A stretch of DNA of 64,000 nucleotides from Nocardia abscessus (GTDB lineage: Bacteria; Actinomycetota; Actinomycetes; Mycobacteriales; Mycobacteriaceae): assembly GCF_015477775.1 (NCBI RefSeq), contig NZ_JADLQO010000007.1:293303-357302 (forward strand), read 5' to 3'. Within the stretch, counting starts at the first letter, position 1. Each line of letters opens with the position of its first letter. Positions 34,543 to 43,088 of this stretch are shown here, piece by piece. Below the pieces are notes generated by a model. That model saw only the letters and a program-made list of their open reading frames with translations. It was not told the origin of the DNA and did not search any database. Position numbers and translations under genes: made by a program.

Positions 34543-35721
34543 TCAGCCCAACCCTACGACGAACGGGAACTCCGGTCTGCCGCCGAGCACGAAGGCGCCC
34601 GTCGACTGGATCACCTGGTCGTGCGCGATGATGTGCCGAACCATGGTGTTCGTATCGCGCAGCCAGATATCGAGCGGATTCGGCCGGTAGATCGAATCGG
34701 TGCCCACCAGCTCGCACAGGCGAGAGAGGATTCGTTGCGCGGCGCGGAAGGCATTGGTTCTGGCCAGCGCGGTCGCGATCCGCAGATCCGTGGGCAGGTC
34801 CACGAAACGGTTGCCGTCCAACGCGTTCCACAGCTCCCCGATGGTGTTGACGACAGCGCCGCGCGCGACGATGTACTCCATCTCGCACTCACCGAGCAGA
34901 TATTGGGCGCGGTAGTTGTCCGCCCATTTCTGCCCCGTCGCGGCCACTACTTTTCCGTCCGCGACATCGCGCACGTAGTCCAACGCCGCGCGGGCCGTCC
35001 CCAGGGGTACCCCCGGCATGATCCGGGCCAGCGCCTCCGGCTCGGCCAGCTTCCCGCTACAGCTCTTCGGCTCCCCGAAGGTGAAGGAATGGCGCTCGGG
35101 GACGAACAGGTCCTCGACGGCGTAGTCATTGCTTCCGCTGCCGCGCAGGCCCGTGGTGTCCCAGGTGTCGAACACCGCGACCTGATCGCGGCGCATGTAG
35201 AACAGCCGAACGACCGGCTTGCCGTCCGGGGTCTGCTCCACCTTGCCGTCCGATGTCACGAAAGCGCCACCGATGACCAGGTCCGCGTGCGTGATCGCGC
35301 TTCCGAACTTCCATCGCCCCGTCAGCCGGTAACCATCGGTGACGCGCTCGGCGCGAGCGGCCGGAAAGATCAGTCCCGCGGTGATCAGGTCCTGCGTCGG
35401 CATCAGTTCCGCGATGGCCTGTTCGTCGAGATAGCCGGCATAGATGCCGGTGGCGGCGCCGATCATGGCGCACCAGCCGGTCGCCGTGTCGCCGTACGAC
35501 AGCGCCTCGACGATTTCCAGTTGCTCGAGCGAGGTCAGGCCGGGGCCGCCGATCTCGGCACTGAAACACATACGGTAGACACCGATTTCGCGGAGCCGCT
35601 CGACGATGTCGACCGGAAGCCTGCGCTCGGCATCGATCTCGCTGCGACGCGCGGCCAGATCGGGCGCCAGCGATCGGACCGCCGTCAGCAGGGAGGTCGC
35701 CGAAATTGTTGCTGCAGTCAT
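34543..35721 (-). CDS. Acyl-CoA dehydrogenase-like flavoenzyme (group D monooxygenase type)
   Basis: A 392-residue enzyme of the acyl-CoA dehydrogenase fold. It has an N-terminal helical domain, a beta-domain with WKFGSAITHADLVIGGAF and DTWDTTGLRGSGSNDYAVEDLFVP (shown here by WDTTGLRGSGSND), and a C-terminal four-helix bundle. The TGLRGSGSND stretch is typical of HsaA/DszC-like flavin monooxygenases, and I see no obvious catalytic glutamate of true dehydrogenases, so hydroxylation is more likely than acyl-CoA oxidation. ATG 35721 begins 11 bases after the SDR stop. A flavin reductase partner is not adjacent. Confidence 0.82.
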   Translation of the reverse strand: MTAATISATSLLTAVRSLAPDLAARRSEIDAERRLPVDIVERLREIGVYRMCFSAEIGGPGLTSLEQLEIVEALSYGDTATGWCAMIGAATGIYAGYLDEQAIAELMPTQDLITAGLIFPAARAERVTDGYRLTGRWKFGSAITHADLVIGGAFVTSDGKVEQTPDGKPVVRLFYMRRDQVAVFDTWDTTGLRGSGSNDYAVEDLFVPERHSFTFGEPKSCSGKLAEPEALARIMPGVPLGTARAALDYVRDVADGKVVAATGQKWADNYRAQYLLGECEMEYIVARGAVVNTIGELWNALDGNRFVDLPTDLRIATALARTNAFRAAQRILSRLCELVGTDSIYRPNPLDIWLRDTNTMVRHIIAHDQVIQSTGAFVLGGRPEFPFVVGLG

Positions 35722-35732
35722 TTTCCCAATTC

Positions 35733-36548
35733 CTAAGCCAGAGAAGTTGCGGGCGATTCCGGTCGCTGTCGCATGAGCAGCTCGATCGCCGACGTGGTCT
35801 GCTCGGGTCCGAGAGCCGAGTAACCGCCGTCCACGGTCCACTCGGCACCGGTCACGAAGCTCGCCTTGGACGAGGTGAGAAAGGCGACCACCTCGCCGAT
35901 CTCGCGGGCGTCGGCCGCCCTGCCCAGCATGTGGAACCGCGAGGCCACCGCATCGGTGCGGGCCCGGTCCCCTTCGGTGATCTCGTCCATCACGCGAGAC
36001 CAGGTCCAGCCCGGCGAGACACTGTTCACCCGGATCCCGTCGCCGGCGTACTCCAGTGCGAGACTGCGGGTCAGCTGCAGCATTCCCGCCTTGCTGACCG
36101 GGTATCGAATCCGCCCGGCCTGAGCGACGCGTCCGCTGGGAGACGCGAAATTGACAATGGACCCCGCCGTGTCCCGTAGCTGGGTGCGCGCCTGCTCGCA
36201 CAACATCGCCGCGCCGACCACATTGGTGTTCAGCACGTCGAGCCACTGTGCTCGCGCATCCCCGTCGGGCCGGTCGTCGCCGTAGACGCAGGCGATGTTG
36301 ACCAGAACATCGATCCGTCCGTGCCGTTCGGCCGCGGCCGCGACGAACGACCTGATCGACGCGTCGCTGCGCACATCGAGGGGCACGAAGACGGCTCGGT
36401 CGCCGATCGCGGCGGCCGCCCTCTTCCCCCCGTCCGTATCTATGTCACCCAGTACGACATTCGCGGAATATTCGGCGAAGACACCAGCGACTTCAGCTCC
36501 GATGATGGTTGCCGCACCGGTTACGAGTACCGTCTTACCTTCGAACAA
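35733..36548 (-). CDS. Short-chain dehydrogenase/reductase
   Basis: A 271-residue classical SDR: cofactor loop VTGAATIIGAEVA (an unusual form of TGxxxGxG), LVNIA in place of NNAG, catalytic Ser in FASPSGRVA and YPVSK for Tyr/Lys. DIDTDGG after strand 2 suggests NAD. I choose TTG 36548 because GAGGGGAG lies six bases before it; the alternative GTG 36584 lacks such a site. It leads the three-gene transcript SDR, flavoenzyme, acyltransferase, upstream of the isonitrile operon on the same strand. It could oxidise or reduce an intermediate of that pathway, but this is inferred from position only. Confidence 0.85.
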   Translation of the reverse strand: MFEGKTVLVTGAATIIGAEVAGVFAEYSANVVLGDIDTDGGKRAAAAIGDRAVFVPLDVRSDASIRSFVAAAAERHGRIDVLVNIACVYGDDRPDGDARAQWLDVLNTNVVGAAMLCEQARTQLRDTAGSIVNFASPSGRVAQAGRIRYPVSKAGMLQLTRSLALEYAGDGIRVNSVSPGWTWSRVMDEITEGDRARTDAVASRFHMLGRAADAREIGEVVAFLTSSKASFVTGAEWTVDGGYSALGPEQTTSAIELLMRQRPESPATSLA

Positions 36549-36859
36549 CGTCGACTCCCCTCGGCTGAGCCATCCGACCGGCACAAGCCATAGAACGAAG
36601 TATTCACAACCAAAAGAGCGACCAGCCAGTCCGATTCGCGACAGAGATGCACCTCTTTGCGCCAGTCCGCACCCCTGTCACGACAGGCGTGTCCTGGATC
36701 ACTCCGCGCTCTCGTCCACCGGGCCGGTGCGCTATCGTCTCGGTGCAGGCAGTCCATGTTTCGGGGGGTTCCGCACCGCGGTCGATTCGCTACGGAGATA
36801 CCCCGTGCGAGCATCGAATCCGATCCCGCGATTTCTCGAGGTCGAACGGAGTCAAGGCG
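36549..36859. other. Divergent promoter region, SDR and antiporter
   Basis: About 310 bp between the divergent SDR and antiporter genes. It must contain two promoters. I see no strong palindrome. Confidence 0.5.
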
Positions 36860-38128
36860 TTGCCGAGCCATCAAATGATCTTTCTGTTGCTGGACCTCGT
36901 CTTGATCGTGGGCGCGGCACGTCTGCTGGGCGGGCTGGCCGAGCGGCTCGGCCAGCCCGCCGTGATCGGGGAGATCGTGGCGGGCATACTCGCGGGTCCG
37001 ACGGTTCTCGGGGCGCAGTTGTCCGAGGCGGTCTTCCCGCTCGACATCCGTTCGTACCTCACGGCATTCGCGAATGTCGGGGTGATGATCTTCATGTTCT
37101 CGGCGGGCCTCGAGATGGATCTGCGGTCGCTCGCCGGACGCAGGCGGTCGGTCACGGCGATCGCGCTGTCGGCCTACCTCGCGCCCTTCGCGCTCGGTTC
37201 CGTCATCGCGCTCTGGGCGCTGGCCCGGCACGACGGCGGCAACCGGCTGACCTTCGCGCTCTTCATCGGTTGCGCGCTGTCCGTCACGGCGTTCCCGGTG
37301 CTGGCCCGGATCCTGCACGACCGCAAGCTGCTCGGTACCCGTCTCGGCCAATCCGCCATGACCTGCGCCGCGCTCGACGACGTCCTGGCCTGGTGCGGGC
37401 TGGCGGTGGTCATCGCCATCGCCCGGCCGGGCACGGATCACCACTGGCGGTTGCTGTTGTTCGTTCCGCTGGTCCTGGCGTTGTGGTGGGCGGTGCGTCC
37501 AGCCCTCGACCACCTCTCCCGCACCGGTTCCGAGAAGACTCCGGGCAACATGGTCTTCCTCGGCGTCGCCGGTGCTCTGCTGCTGGGCGCCACCACCGAA
37601 TGGCTGGGACTGCACTTGATCTTCGGCGCGTTCCTGTTCGGTGTCGTCTTCCCCCGGCGGCTGCGCGCGGCGGTCGACAGCGGCGCCCAGCTCCTGAGCA
37701 GCATCTTCCTGCCCGCGTTCTTCGTGGTGGCCGGCCTCCAGGTCGACCTCGGCGCCCTCGATCGCGCCGCGATCGGTGAGTTCGCCGCGATCATGTTCGC
37801 CGCGATCGCCGGAAAGCTCGGCGGCACCTACCTGGCGGCCCGGCTCGCTCGGACCGATCGAGCCGAGTCCGCGGCCCTCGCGGCGCTGATGAACACCCGA
37901 GGGCTGACGGAACTGGTGATCCTGAACATCGGGCTCACGATCGGCGTCATCGAACAGCGGCTGTACTCGCTGCTCGTCATGATGGCGTTGGTCACCACCG
38001 CGATGACGGCACCGTTGCTGAAACTCTGTGGCGCCACCCCCGCGGCGCACCGCGGCGACCCGCCACCGGGGAAAGAAGGAGGCCGTCGCGTCGATTCCGC
38101 CGACCAGACCGAGGTCGCCGCGTCATGA
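36860..38128 (+). CDS. CPA2-type cation:proton antiporter
   Basis: A 422-residue membrane protein with about twelve helices. It shows the Kef/NapA features LGQPAVIGEIVAGILAGPTVLG and the helix-5 aspartate region TCAALDDVLAWCGL, where the DD-like pair binds the cation. It exchanges Na+ or K+ for protons. I use TTG 36860, with GGAG eight bases upstream; ATG 36875 has no comparable site. The stop overlaps the phosphatase start as ATGA. Antiporters of this form often sit in natural-product clusters, but no link to the isonitrile genes is shown. Confidence 0.85.
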   Translation: MPSHQMIFLLLDLVLIVGAARLLGGLAERLGQPAVIGEIVAGILAGPTVLGAQLSEAVFPLDIRSYLTAFANVGVMIFMFSAGLEMDLRSLAGRRRSVTAIALSAYLAPFALGSVIALWALARHDGGNRLTFALFIGCALSVTAFPVLARILHDRKLLGTRLGQSAMTCAALDDVLAWCGLAVVIAIARPGTDHHWRLLLFVPLVLALWWAVRPALDHLSRTGSEKTPGNMVFLGVAGALLLGATTEWLGLHLIFGAFLFGVVFPRRLRAAVDSGAQLLSSIFLPAFFVVAGLQVDLGALDRAAIGEFAAIMFAAIAGKLGGTYLAARLARTDRAESAALAALMNTRGLTELVILNIGLTIGVIEQRLYSLLVMMALVTTAMTAPLLKLCGATPAAHRGDPPPGKEGGRRVDSADQTEVAAS

Positions 38129-38841
38129 GACAGCATGCGGAGACTCCGGACTCCGCCCGCGCCGGCGCGTCGCCGGTGGCGCGTCGGATCGATCCAGCGG
38201 GTGTCCCAGCGGCTTTCGTCGACGTCGACGAAACCTTGGTCCGTTGCGTGAGCTTCCTGTCCTTGTTCCTGTTCGACGCGCGCCGACGTGGCCACGGCCC
38301 CGAAGCCGACACCGTGGTCGACGAGTTCCGCGCACTTCGCGGGGCAGGGATGAGCCGCAGCGAATCCCATCGGTGGTTCTATCGGCAATGGGCCGGCCGC
38401 GACGTCGCCGACGTGCGACGCATCGGCCACGACTGGTTCACCTCGTGCGCCGCGGATCCGGCTTTCTTCAACGCCGCCGTGCGACGGCGGCTCGACGAAC
38501 TGTCCCTGGCCGGGACTCGGATCGTGCTGGTCTCCGGCTCGTTCACCCCGGCGCTGCGACCGATCGCCGACGCCGTGGGCGCCACCTCGGTGCTGTGCAC
38601 GACGATGGAGACGGCGGCCGGAAAATACACCGGGAACGTCCTCGCGACGATGGTCGGGGCCGACAAGTCCGCGGCCTTGCTCCGGTACGCCGAGCGGAGG
38701 GCCATCGATCCGGCCTCCTGTACGGCGTTCGGCGATCACCATTCCGACATCGCGATGTTCGACCTGGTCGGCCATCCGGTCGTCGTCGGCGACGCCGATC
38801 CGCGACTGCGCGACTATCCCGCGGAACGACTTCCGGGCTGA
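38125..38841 (+). CDS. HAD-superfamily IB phosphatase
   Basis: A 238-residue SerB/HAD-IB hydrolase: DVDETLVR is motif I (nucleophile Asp), VLVSGSFTP motif II, K in VGADKSAALL motif III and GDHHSDIAMF motif IV. The helical cap lies in between. It should dephosphorylate a small phospho-metabolite, and similar proteins exist as phosphoserine phosphatase-like or 1-acylglycerol phosphate enzymes in actinobacteria. It overlaps the antiporter by four bases and converges with the GlxA gene 13 bp on. Confidence 0.88.
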   Translation: MRQHAETPDSARAGASPVARRIDPAGVPAAFVDVDETLVRCVSFLSLFLFDARRRGHGPEADTVVDEFRALRGAGMSRSESHRWFYRQWAGRDVADVRRIGHDWFTSCAADPAFFNAAVRRRLDELSLAGTRIVLVSGSFTPALRPIADAVGATSVLCTTMETAAGKYTGNVLATMVGADKSAALLRYAERRAIDPASCTAFGDHHSDIAMFDLVGHPVVVGDADPRLRDYPAERLPG

Positions 38842-38854
38842 GTCTCGCGCTCCT

Positions 38855-39805
38855 TCAGTTTCCGACCGCGAACGTGCGCCGGTACTGACCGGGGCTGACG
38901 CCCAGATGACGCTTGAATACCGCGCGGGTGTTGGCCGGGTTCCCGAGACCGACGCGGTAGCCGATCTGATCGATCGGCAGTTCGGTCGTCTCGAGCAGTT
39001 CGCGCGCCTGGTTCAGGCGCGCACTGGTGATCCACACGTGCGCGGAGGTTCCGGTCTCCTCCCGGAACCGCCGGACGAAGCTGCGCCGCGAGAGATTCGA
39101 CCGCCTGGCGAGCTCTTCGAGCGAATGCCGGTGATCGAGGTTGGCTAGGATCCACGCCCGTGTCTCGGCCAGCACGCCGGAGGAGGTCTGCGTCGGGAAC
39201 TGCCGGGTGTACTGTGCCTGCCCGCCCTCGCGAACCGGTGGCGCCACCAGGTCGCGGGCGCGTTCGTTCGCGGCCGCCGCACCGATGTCCTTGCGCACCA
39301 CGTGCAGGCACAGGTCGATCCCGCTGGTGACCCCGGCGGAGGTCATCACGTCACCGTCGTCCACGAACAGGCGGTCCGGATGGACCTCGACGTCGGGGTA
39401 CCGGCTCTGCAGTATCGCGGCGGCCCGCCAGTGCGTCGTCGCGGGCCGGTTGGCCAGCAGTCCCGCGGCGGCCAGAGCGAAAGCACCGGTACAGATCGAC
39501 AGCACCCGCGCGCCCCGCTCGTGGGCGTCGCGAAGTGCTCGCAGCACCGAATCCGGCGGCGGTGTTTCGAAGGACGCGTAACCGGGCACCACCACCGTGT
39601 CGGCGCGCTGCAAAGCCTCCAGCCCCGCTACCGCCACACAAGACAACCCCGGCGCCGACGTCTGCACCTCAGGTGATACCGCGCATACCTCGAGTAAATA
39701 GTTGGGATCCGAGCCGAACACGTCGATTGGAATCGCCGCGTCCAGCACGACTACTTCATCGGGAATGACGACGGCGACCCGGCGCGCTCCCCCATCCGGT
39801 TGCAT
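38855..39805 (-). CDS. GlxA-family regulator, second copy
   Basis: A 316-residue DJ-1/PfpI plus AraC protein with the same architecture as the one at 28372. The amidotransferase-like domain has LSICTGAFALAAAGLLANRPATTHW, here with SICTGAF, and the DNA-binding domain LARRSNLSRRSFVRRF followed by GLGNPANTRAVFKRH. ATG 39805 is chosen because MQPDGGARRVAVVIPDEVVV is the normal start; the frame continues upstream without a ribosome site. It diverges from the KasA-like gene 106 bp away, so that gene is its probable target. Confidence 0.9.
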   Translation of the reverse strand: MQPDGGARRVAVVIPDEVVVLDAAIPIDVFGSDPNYLLEVCAVSPEVQTSAPGLSCVAVAGLEALQRADTVVVPGYASFETPPPDSVLRALRDAHERGARVLSICTGAFALAAAGLLANRPATTHWRAAAILQSRYPDVEVHPDRLFVDDGDVMTSAGVTSGIDLCLHVVRKDIGAAAANERARDLVAPPVREGGQAQYTRQFPTQTSSGVLAETRAWILANLDHRHSLEELARRSNLSRRSFVRRFREETGTSAHVWITSARLNQARELLETTELPIDQIGYRVGLGNPANTRAVFKRHLGVSPGQYRRTFAVGN

Positions 39806-39911
39806 GGCCCGATCGTAGCGGTGAAAGGCACTCGGGCTACTACCCCGGCCTTCGGGAGCGCACATAGCCTCGCTTGAGCATCCGAGCCGACAAGCCGAAA
39901 GAAGGGGTTTG

Positions 39912-41171
39912 ATGTCCGATTTGACGGACTTCTCCACCAGCAACGGAGGGTTCCGGAGCGTGGTCGTGACGGCTGTCGAGATGTCGACGGCGGTCGGCGC
40001 CGACACCGAGGCGACCTGGAAGAGACTGCTCGCCGGGGAAACCGGTATCGGCAAGGTGCAAGACCCGGACTTCGAGCGCTTCCAGGTTCCCGTCGACATC
40101 GGCGGCCAGTTCGAACTGGATCCGACCGATGAACTCAGCCGCGTCCAGAAGCGCCGGATGTCCTATGTCCAGCAGGTCGCCTATGTCATGGGCAACCGGA
40201 TCTGGGACACGGTGGGACGGCCGGAGGTGGATCTCGATCGCCTCGGCGTCTGCATCGGCACCGGCCTCGGTGGCGCCGACACGATCATCGAGTCCAACGA
40301 CCTGATGCAGCAAGCCGGCTACCGCAAGGTGTCACCCTTCGCGGTACCCATGGCCATGCCGAACGGCGCTGCCGCGGTGGTCGGACTGGAACTGGGCGCG
40401 CGAGCCAGCGTGATCACGCCCGTCTCCGCCTGTGCCTCGGGATGCGAGGCGCTGGTCCACGCGTGGCGTTCGATCATCCTGGGGGAAGCCGACATCATCG
40501 TCGCGGGAGGCGTGGAGGGCCGTATCAACCCGCTCGCGGTGGCCGGATTCTCCATGATGCGCGCGTTGAGCACACGGATCGACGAACCCGAACGCGCGTC
40601 ACGGCCGTTCGACCGGGACCGCGACGGATTCGTCTTCGGCGAAGCCGCCGCGCTGTTCGTGCTGGAGTCGGAAGACCACGCACGGGCCCGGGGGGCCAAG
40701 CCCCTGGCTCGCTTGATGGGCGCGGGCCTCACCGCCGACGGCTACCACATGGTGCTCCCGCATCCGGAAGGCGAGGGAAACATCCGAGCCATGCGCCGGG
40801 CGATCGAAACGGCCGGGGTGAGCCCCACCGAGATCGACCACGTCAATGCCCACGCGACGGCCACCCCGTTCGGCGATCTCGCGGAAGCCAAGGGGATCCG
40901 GGCCGCGGTGGGCGACCACGCGTCGGTCTACGCGCCGAAATCCGCGTTGGGACACTCGGTCGGCGCGGTCGGCGCGGTAGAAGCCGCCCTGACCGTGCTC
41001 AGCGTCCGCGACGGTGTGGTGCCGCCGACGCTGAACCTCGACAACCAGGACCCGGAGATCGATCTCGACATCGTCCACGGCAGCGCCCGAACCCAGAACA
41101 TCAACTTCGCGTTGAACAACTCCTACGGTTTCGGCGGCCACAACGCGGCCGTCGTGTTCGGCCGCTGCTGA
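39912..41171 (+). CDS. KasA/KasB-type beta-ketoacyl-ACP synthase
   Basis: A 419-residue FabF-type ketosynthase closely resembling mycobacterial KasA: the active cysteine in SACASGCEA, SMMRALSTR, DEPERASRPFDRDRDGFVFGEA in shorter form (RPFDRDRDGFVFGEA), and active histidines in NAHATAT and SALGHSVGAVGAVEA. KasA enzymes elongate meromycolate chains in the FAS-II system. NAHATAT has Ala where KasA usually has Gly. It stands apart from the usual acpM-kasA-kasB-accD6 operon, so it is likely a paralogue. ATG 39912 follows AAGGGG. It diverges from a GlxA regulator. Confidence 0.9.
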   Translation: MSDLTDFSTSNGGFRSVVVTAVEMSTAVGADTEATWKRLLAGETGIGKVQDPDFERFQVPVDIGGQFELDPTDELSRVQKRRMSYVQQVAYVMGNRIWDTVGRPEVDLDRLGVCIGTGLGGADTIIESNDLMQQAGYRKVSPFAVPMAMPNGAAAVVGLELGARASVITPVSACASGCEALVHAWRSIILGEADIIVAGGVEGRINPLAVAGFSMMRALSTRIDEPERASRPFDRDRDGFVFGEAAALFVLESEDHARARGAKPLARLMGAGLTADGYHMVLPHPEGEGNIRAMRRAIETAGVSPTEIDHVNAHATATPFGDLAEAKGIRAAVGDHASVYAPKSALGHSVGAVGAVEAALTVLSVRDGVVPPTLNLDNQDPEIDLDIVHGSARTQNINFALNNSYGFGGHNAAVVFGRC

Positions 41172-41201
41172 CAAGAAGATCGTGGGCCCCGGCCCGGCGG
41201 G

Positions 41202-41609
41202 TCATGCCTGCCGGGCTCGTCGGCCGGAATCCTCGTCGCCGGCCTGATCGGGCGCGGCGCTGCGGCGGGCTCGTTTCCCGCGGGCGATTTCCGTCGCGAG
41301 AGCGTCGAGCGGTTGCGCGAACTGGTGCAGCGGGTCGGCCAATCCGGTGAGCCAAGCCCGGGCGGCGTCGACGCCCTCGGGGTCGAGGGCGTACAGCCGT
41401 CGAGTGCCTTCGGCGCGGACGCGTACCAGCCCGGCGTCGCGGAGCACCTTGAGGTGCTGGGAGACGCCGGGCTGGGAGATCGGCGCGCGCTGCTGCACGG
41501 CGGCGACCACCGCACCCGCGGGCTGCTCGTCGGCCGCCACCAATTCGAGGATGAATCGGCGAACCGGGTCGCCGAGTGCCTCGAAGACCTTCGCCGGGGA
41601 CCGATCCAT
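41202..41609 (-). CDS. ArsR-family regulator
   Basis: The 135-residue protein is a winged helix (about 5-95: VFEALGDPVRRFILELV, then ISQPGVSQHLKVLRDAGLVRVRAEGTRRLYAL, here QPGVSQHLKVLRDAGLV). There are no metal-binding cysteines, so it is of the non-metal type that pairs with SRPBCC proteins. Its start overlaps the SRPBCC stop by one base (TGATG), giving translational coupling, and a palindrome precedes the operon. Autorepression is likely. Confidence 0.92.
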   Translation of the reverse strand: MDRSPAKVFEALGDPVRRFILELVAADEQPAGAVVAAVQQRAPISQPGVSQHLKVLRDAGLVRVRAEGTRRLYALDPEGVDAARAWLTGLADPLHQFAQPLDALATEIARGKRARRSAAPDQAGDEDSGRRARQA

Positions 41610-42265
41610 CAGCCCTCGGAGCCCTCCTCGGGAACGATCGTGTAGAAATCGACGGTTCGCAGCGCCGCCGCGTTCGCCTCCGCCGGGTCGTCACCGTCGT
41701 CGACTGCGGCATCCGCCCAACCGAGCGCCGCCTTGCGCACGAACGCCACTCCTTCGGGCGTGACCGGAAAGGCCAGCGCCTCCGCCGAGTCCACCGGAGC
41801 TCCGCTGGACAGGTGCAGCCCGAGACCCATCAGGGCGAGATCCCAGCCGACGCCCACAGCGCCCGGCCCGTACTGCGACCAGAACTCGGGATCGACCGGA
41901 GCCTCGTGCAGCAACTCCAGCTCGGTGCCGTCTCCGGCGGGCGTGAGACGAACCGTCAGCCAGGAGATCTGCGGGCCCATCTCCCAGGTCACGGTGAACC
42001 GCTCCGGGGCATCACACTCTTCCACCACACCGTTGGCGTTGCCCTCGGTCTGATAGCGGCCGCCGACCCGCAGATCACCGCTGACGGGCAGGAACCAGCG
42101 CGGGATCCGCTCGATATCGGTGAGTGCGTCCCAGAGATCCGCCTGATCGGTCGGGTAGCTGCGCCGGGCGACAGCGATTCTGGTCGGGGTGCCGTCCCGG
42201 GAACCGGTGCGGACCTCGCGGGTCACGAGCCCGGCGATGGCGGCGGGATCGGTGAGCAGTGGCAT
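41609..42265 (-). CDS. SRPBCC (AHSA1-like) protein
   Basis: The 218-residue protein belongs to the START/AHSA1 fold: RIAVARRSYPTDQADLWDALTDIERIPRWFLPV, shown here as DLWDALTDIERIPRWFLPV, followed by GDLRVGGRY and TWEMGPQISWLTVRL. Such proteins bind hydrophobic ligands or act as Hsp90-like cochaperones. Pairing with an ArsR gene is very common in actinobacteria, with unknown ligand. ATG 42265 has AAGGAGGA six bases upstream. Confidence 0.88.
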   Translation of the reverse strand: MPLLTDPAAIAGLVTREVRTGSRDGTPTRIAVARRSYPTDQADLWDALTDIERIPRWFLPVSGDLRVGGRYQTEGNANGVVEECDAPERFTVTWEMGPQISWLTVRLTPAGDGTELELLHEAPVDPEFWSQYGPGAVGVGWDLALMGLGLHLSSGAPVDSAEALAFPVTPEGVAFVRKAALGWADAAVDDGDDPAEANAAALRTVDFYTIVPEEGSEG

Positions 42266-42279
42266 GGCGTCCTCCTTGA

Positions 42280-42295
42280 ATAAGTTTTGACTTAT
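42280..42295. promoter_or_regulatory. Candidate ArsR operator
   Basis: ATAAGT-TTTG-ACTTAT is a perfect 6-bp-arm palindrome in an AT-rich patch 15 bp upstream of the SRPBCC-ArsR operon start, adjoining its ribosome site. It is well placed for autorepression. Confidence 0.6.
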
Positions 42296-42379
42296 ATTAG
42301 ATGCAAACGTGGCGACCGCAACACCACCCGAGTGCTCGGCCTCGCGGGCTTGCGGCCGGAACACATTCCGGCCAGCGGA

Positions 42380-43012
42380 TCAGCCGTTCCGAGCCAACCC
42401 CGCGATCGCGCGCAGCGCCGAGATCATGCCCGTCACCGGGATGCCCGGATCGATCGACCGGAACAGGCCCAGCCCGACGCCGAGCGCCAGTACGGCGACC
42501 GCGGCTTCGGCCCGCGGCTTCGGGGTTTCGGTGTCGTCCGCCGTCTCCAACGCGGCGCCGACCATGCCGACGATGTTGCCGAGCCGGGTCGCGAGTTCGG
42601 CACGGAGGTGGTCGTCGCGCCGCGCATGAACGCTGAACTCCAGTTCCAGCTGCGTCCAATCGGGATCGCCGACGACCCGTTCGGCCCATTCCGTCATCCG
42701 CTTCAGACGGTCGGTAGCCGTCGGCGCGGCGATGATTTCGGCGACCTCCGCCGCTCGCTCACGGTGAATTTCGTCGAGCACCGCCAGACACAGGTCGTCT
42801 TTGGTGCGGAAGTTCGAATACACCGCCCCTTTGGTGAAACCGGCGGCCTTTGCGACCTTGTCCAGAGTCGTCGCCTGATACCCGTCCTCCAGAAAAAGCC
42901 GTTTGGCGGTCGCCGTCAACACGGTGCGCGTCCGCGCCTGGCTCTGCGCTCGAGTCGGCCGCGAATGCCCTGCCCCCCGAAGCCGCCGACACTCATCGCT
43001 ATTCCCAGACAA
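42380..43012 (-). CDS. TetR-family regulator
   Basis: The 210-residue protein has a TetR DNA-binding domain (about 30-77: FLEDGYQATTLDKVAKAAGFTKGAVYSNFRTKDDL, shown here as DKVAKAAGFTKGAVYSNF) and a helical C-domain. No ATG fits the domain edge; TTG 43012 has AAGGGG six bases upstream and gives a 29-residue N-terminal extension. It diverges from the secreted lipase at 43089 with only 76 bp between, so it probably controls it. Confidence 0.85.
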   Translation of the reverse strand: MSGNSDECRRLRGAGHSRPTRAQSQARTRTVLTATAKRLFLEDGYQATTLDKVAKAAGFTKGAVYSNFRTKDDLCLAVLDEIHRERAAEVAEIIAAPTATDRLKRMTEWAERVVGDPDWTQLELEFSVHARRDDHLRAELATRLGNIVGMVGAALETADDTETPKPRAEAAVAVLALGVGLGLFRSIDPGIPVTGMISALRAIAGLARNG

Positions 43013-43088
43013 TCCATACCCCTTACAGATACTCTCAGTATCCGATTCTAGATGCCATGGGTATCCCAATCGCAGGAAGGATCGCATC

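Noticed and set aside
36521..38050. A 509-codon minus-strand frame opposite the antiporter
   Set aside because: Gln/Arg/Glu-rich shadow of a hydrophobic gene.
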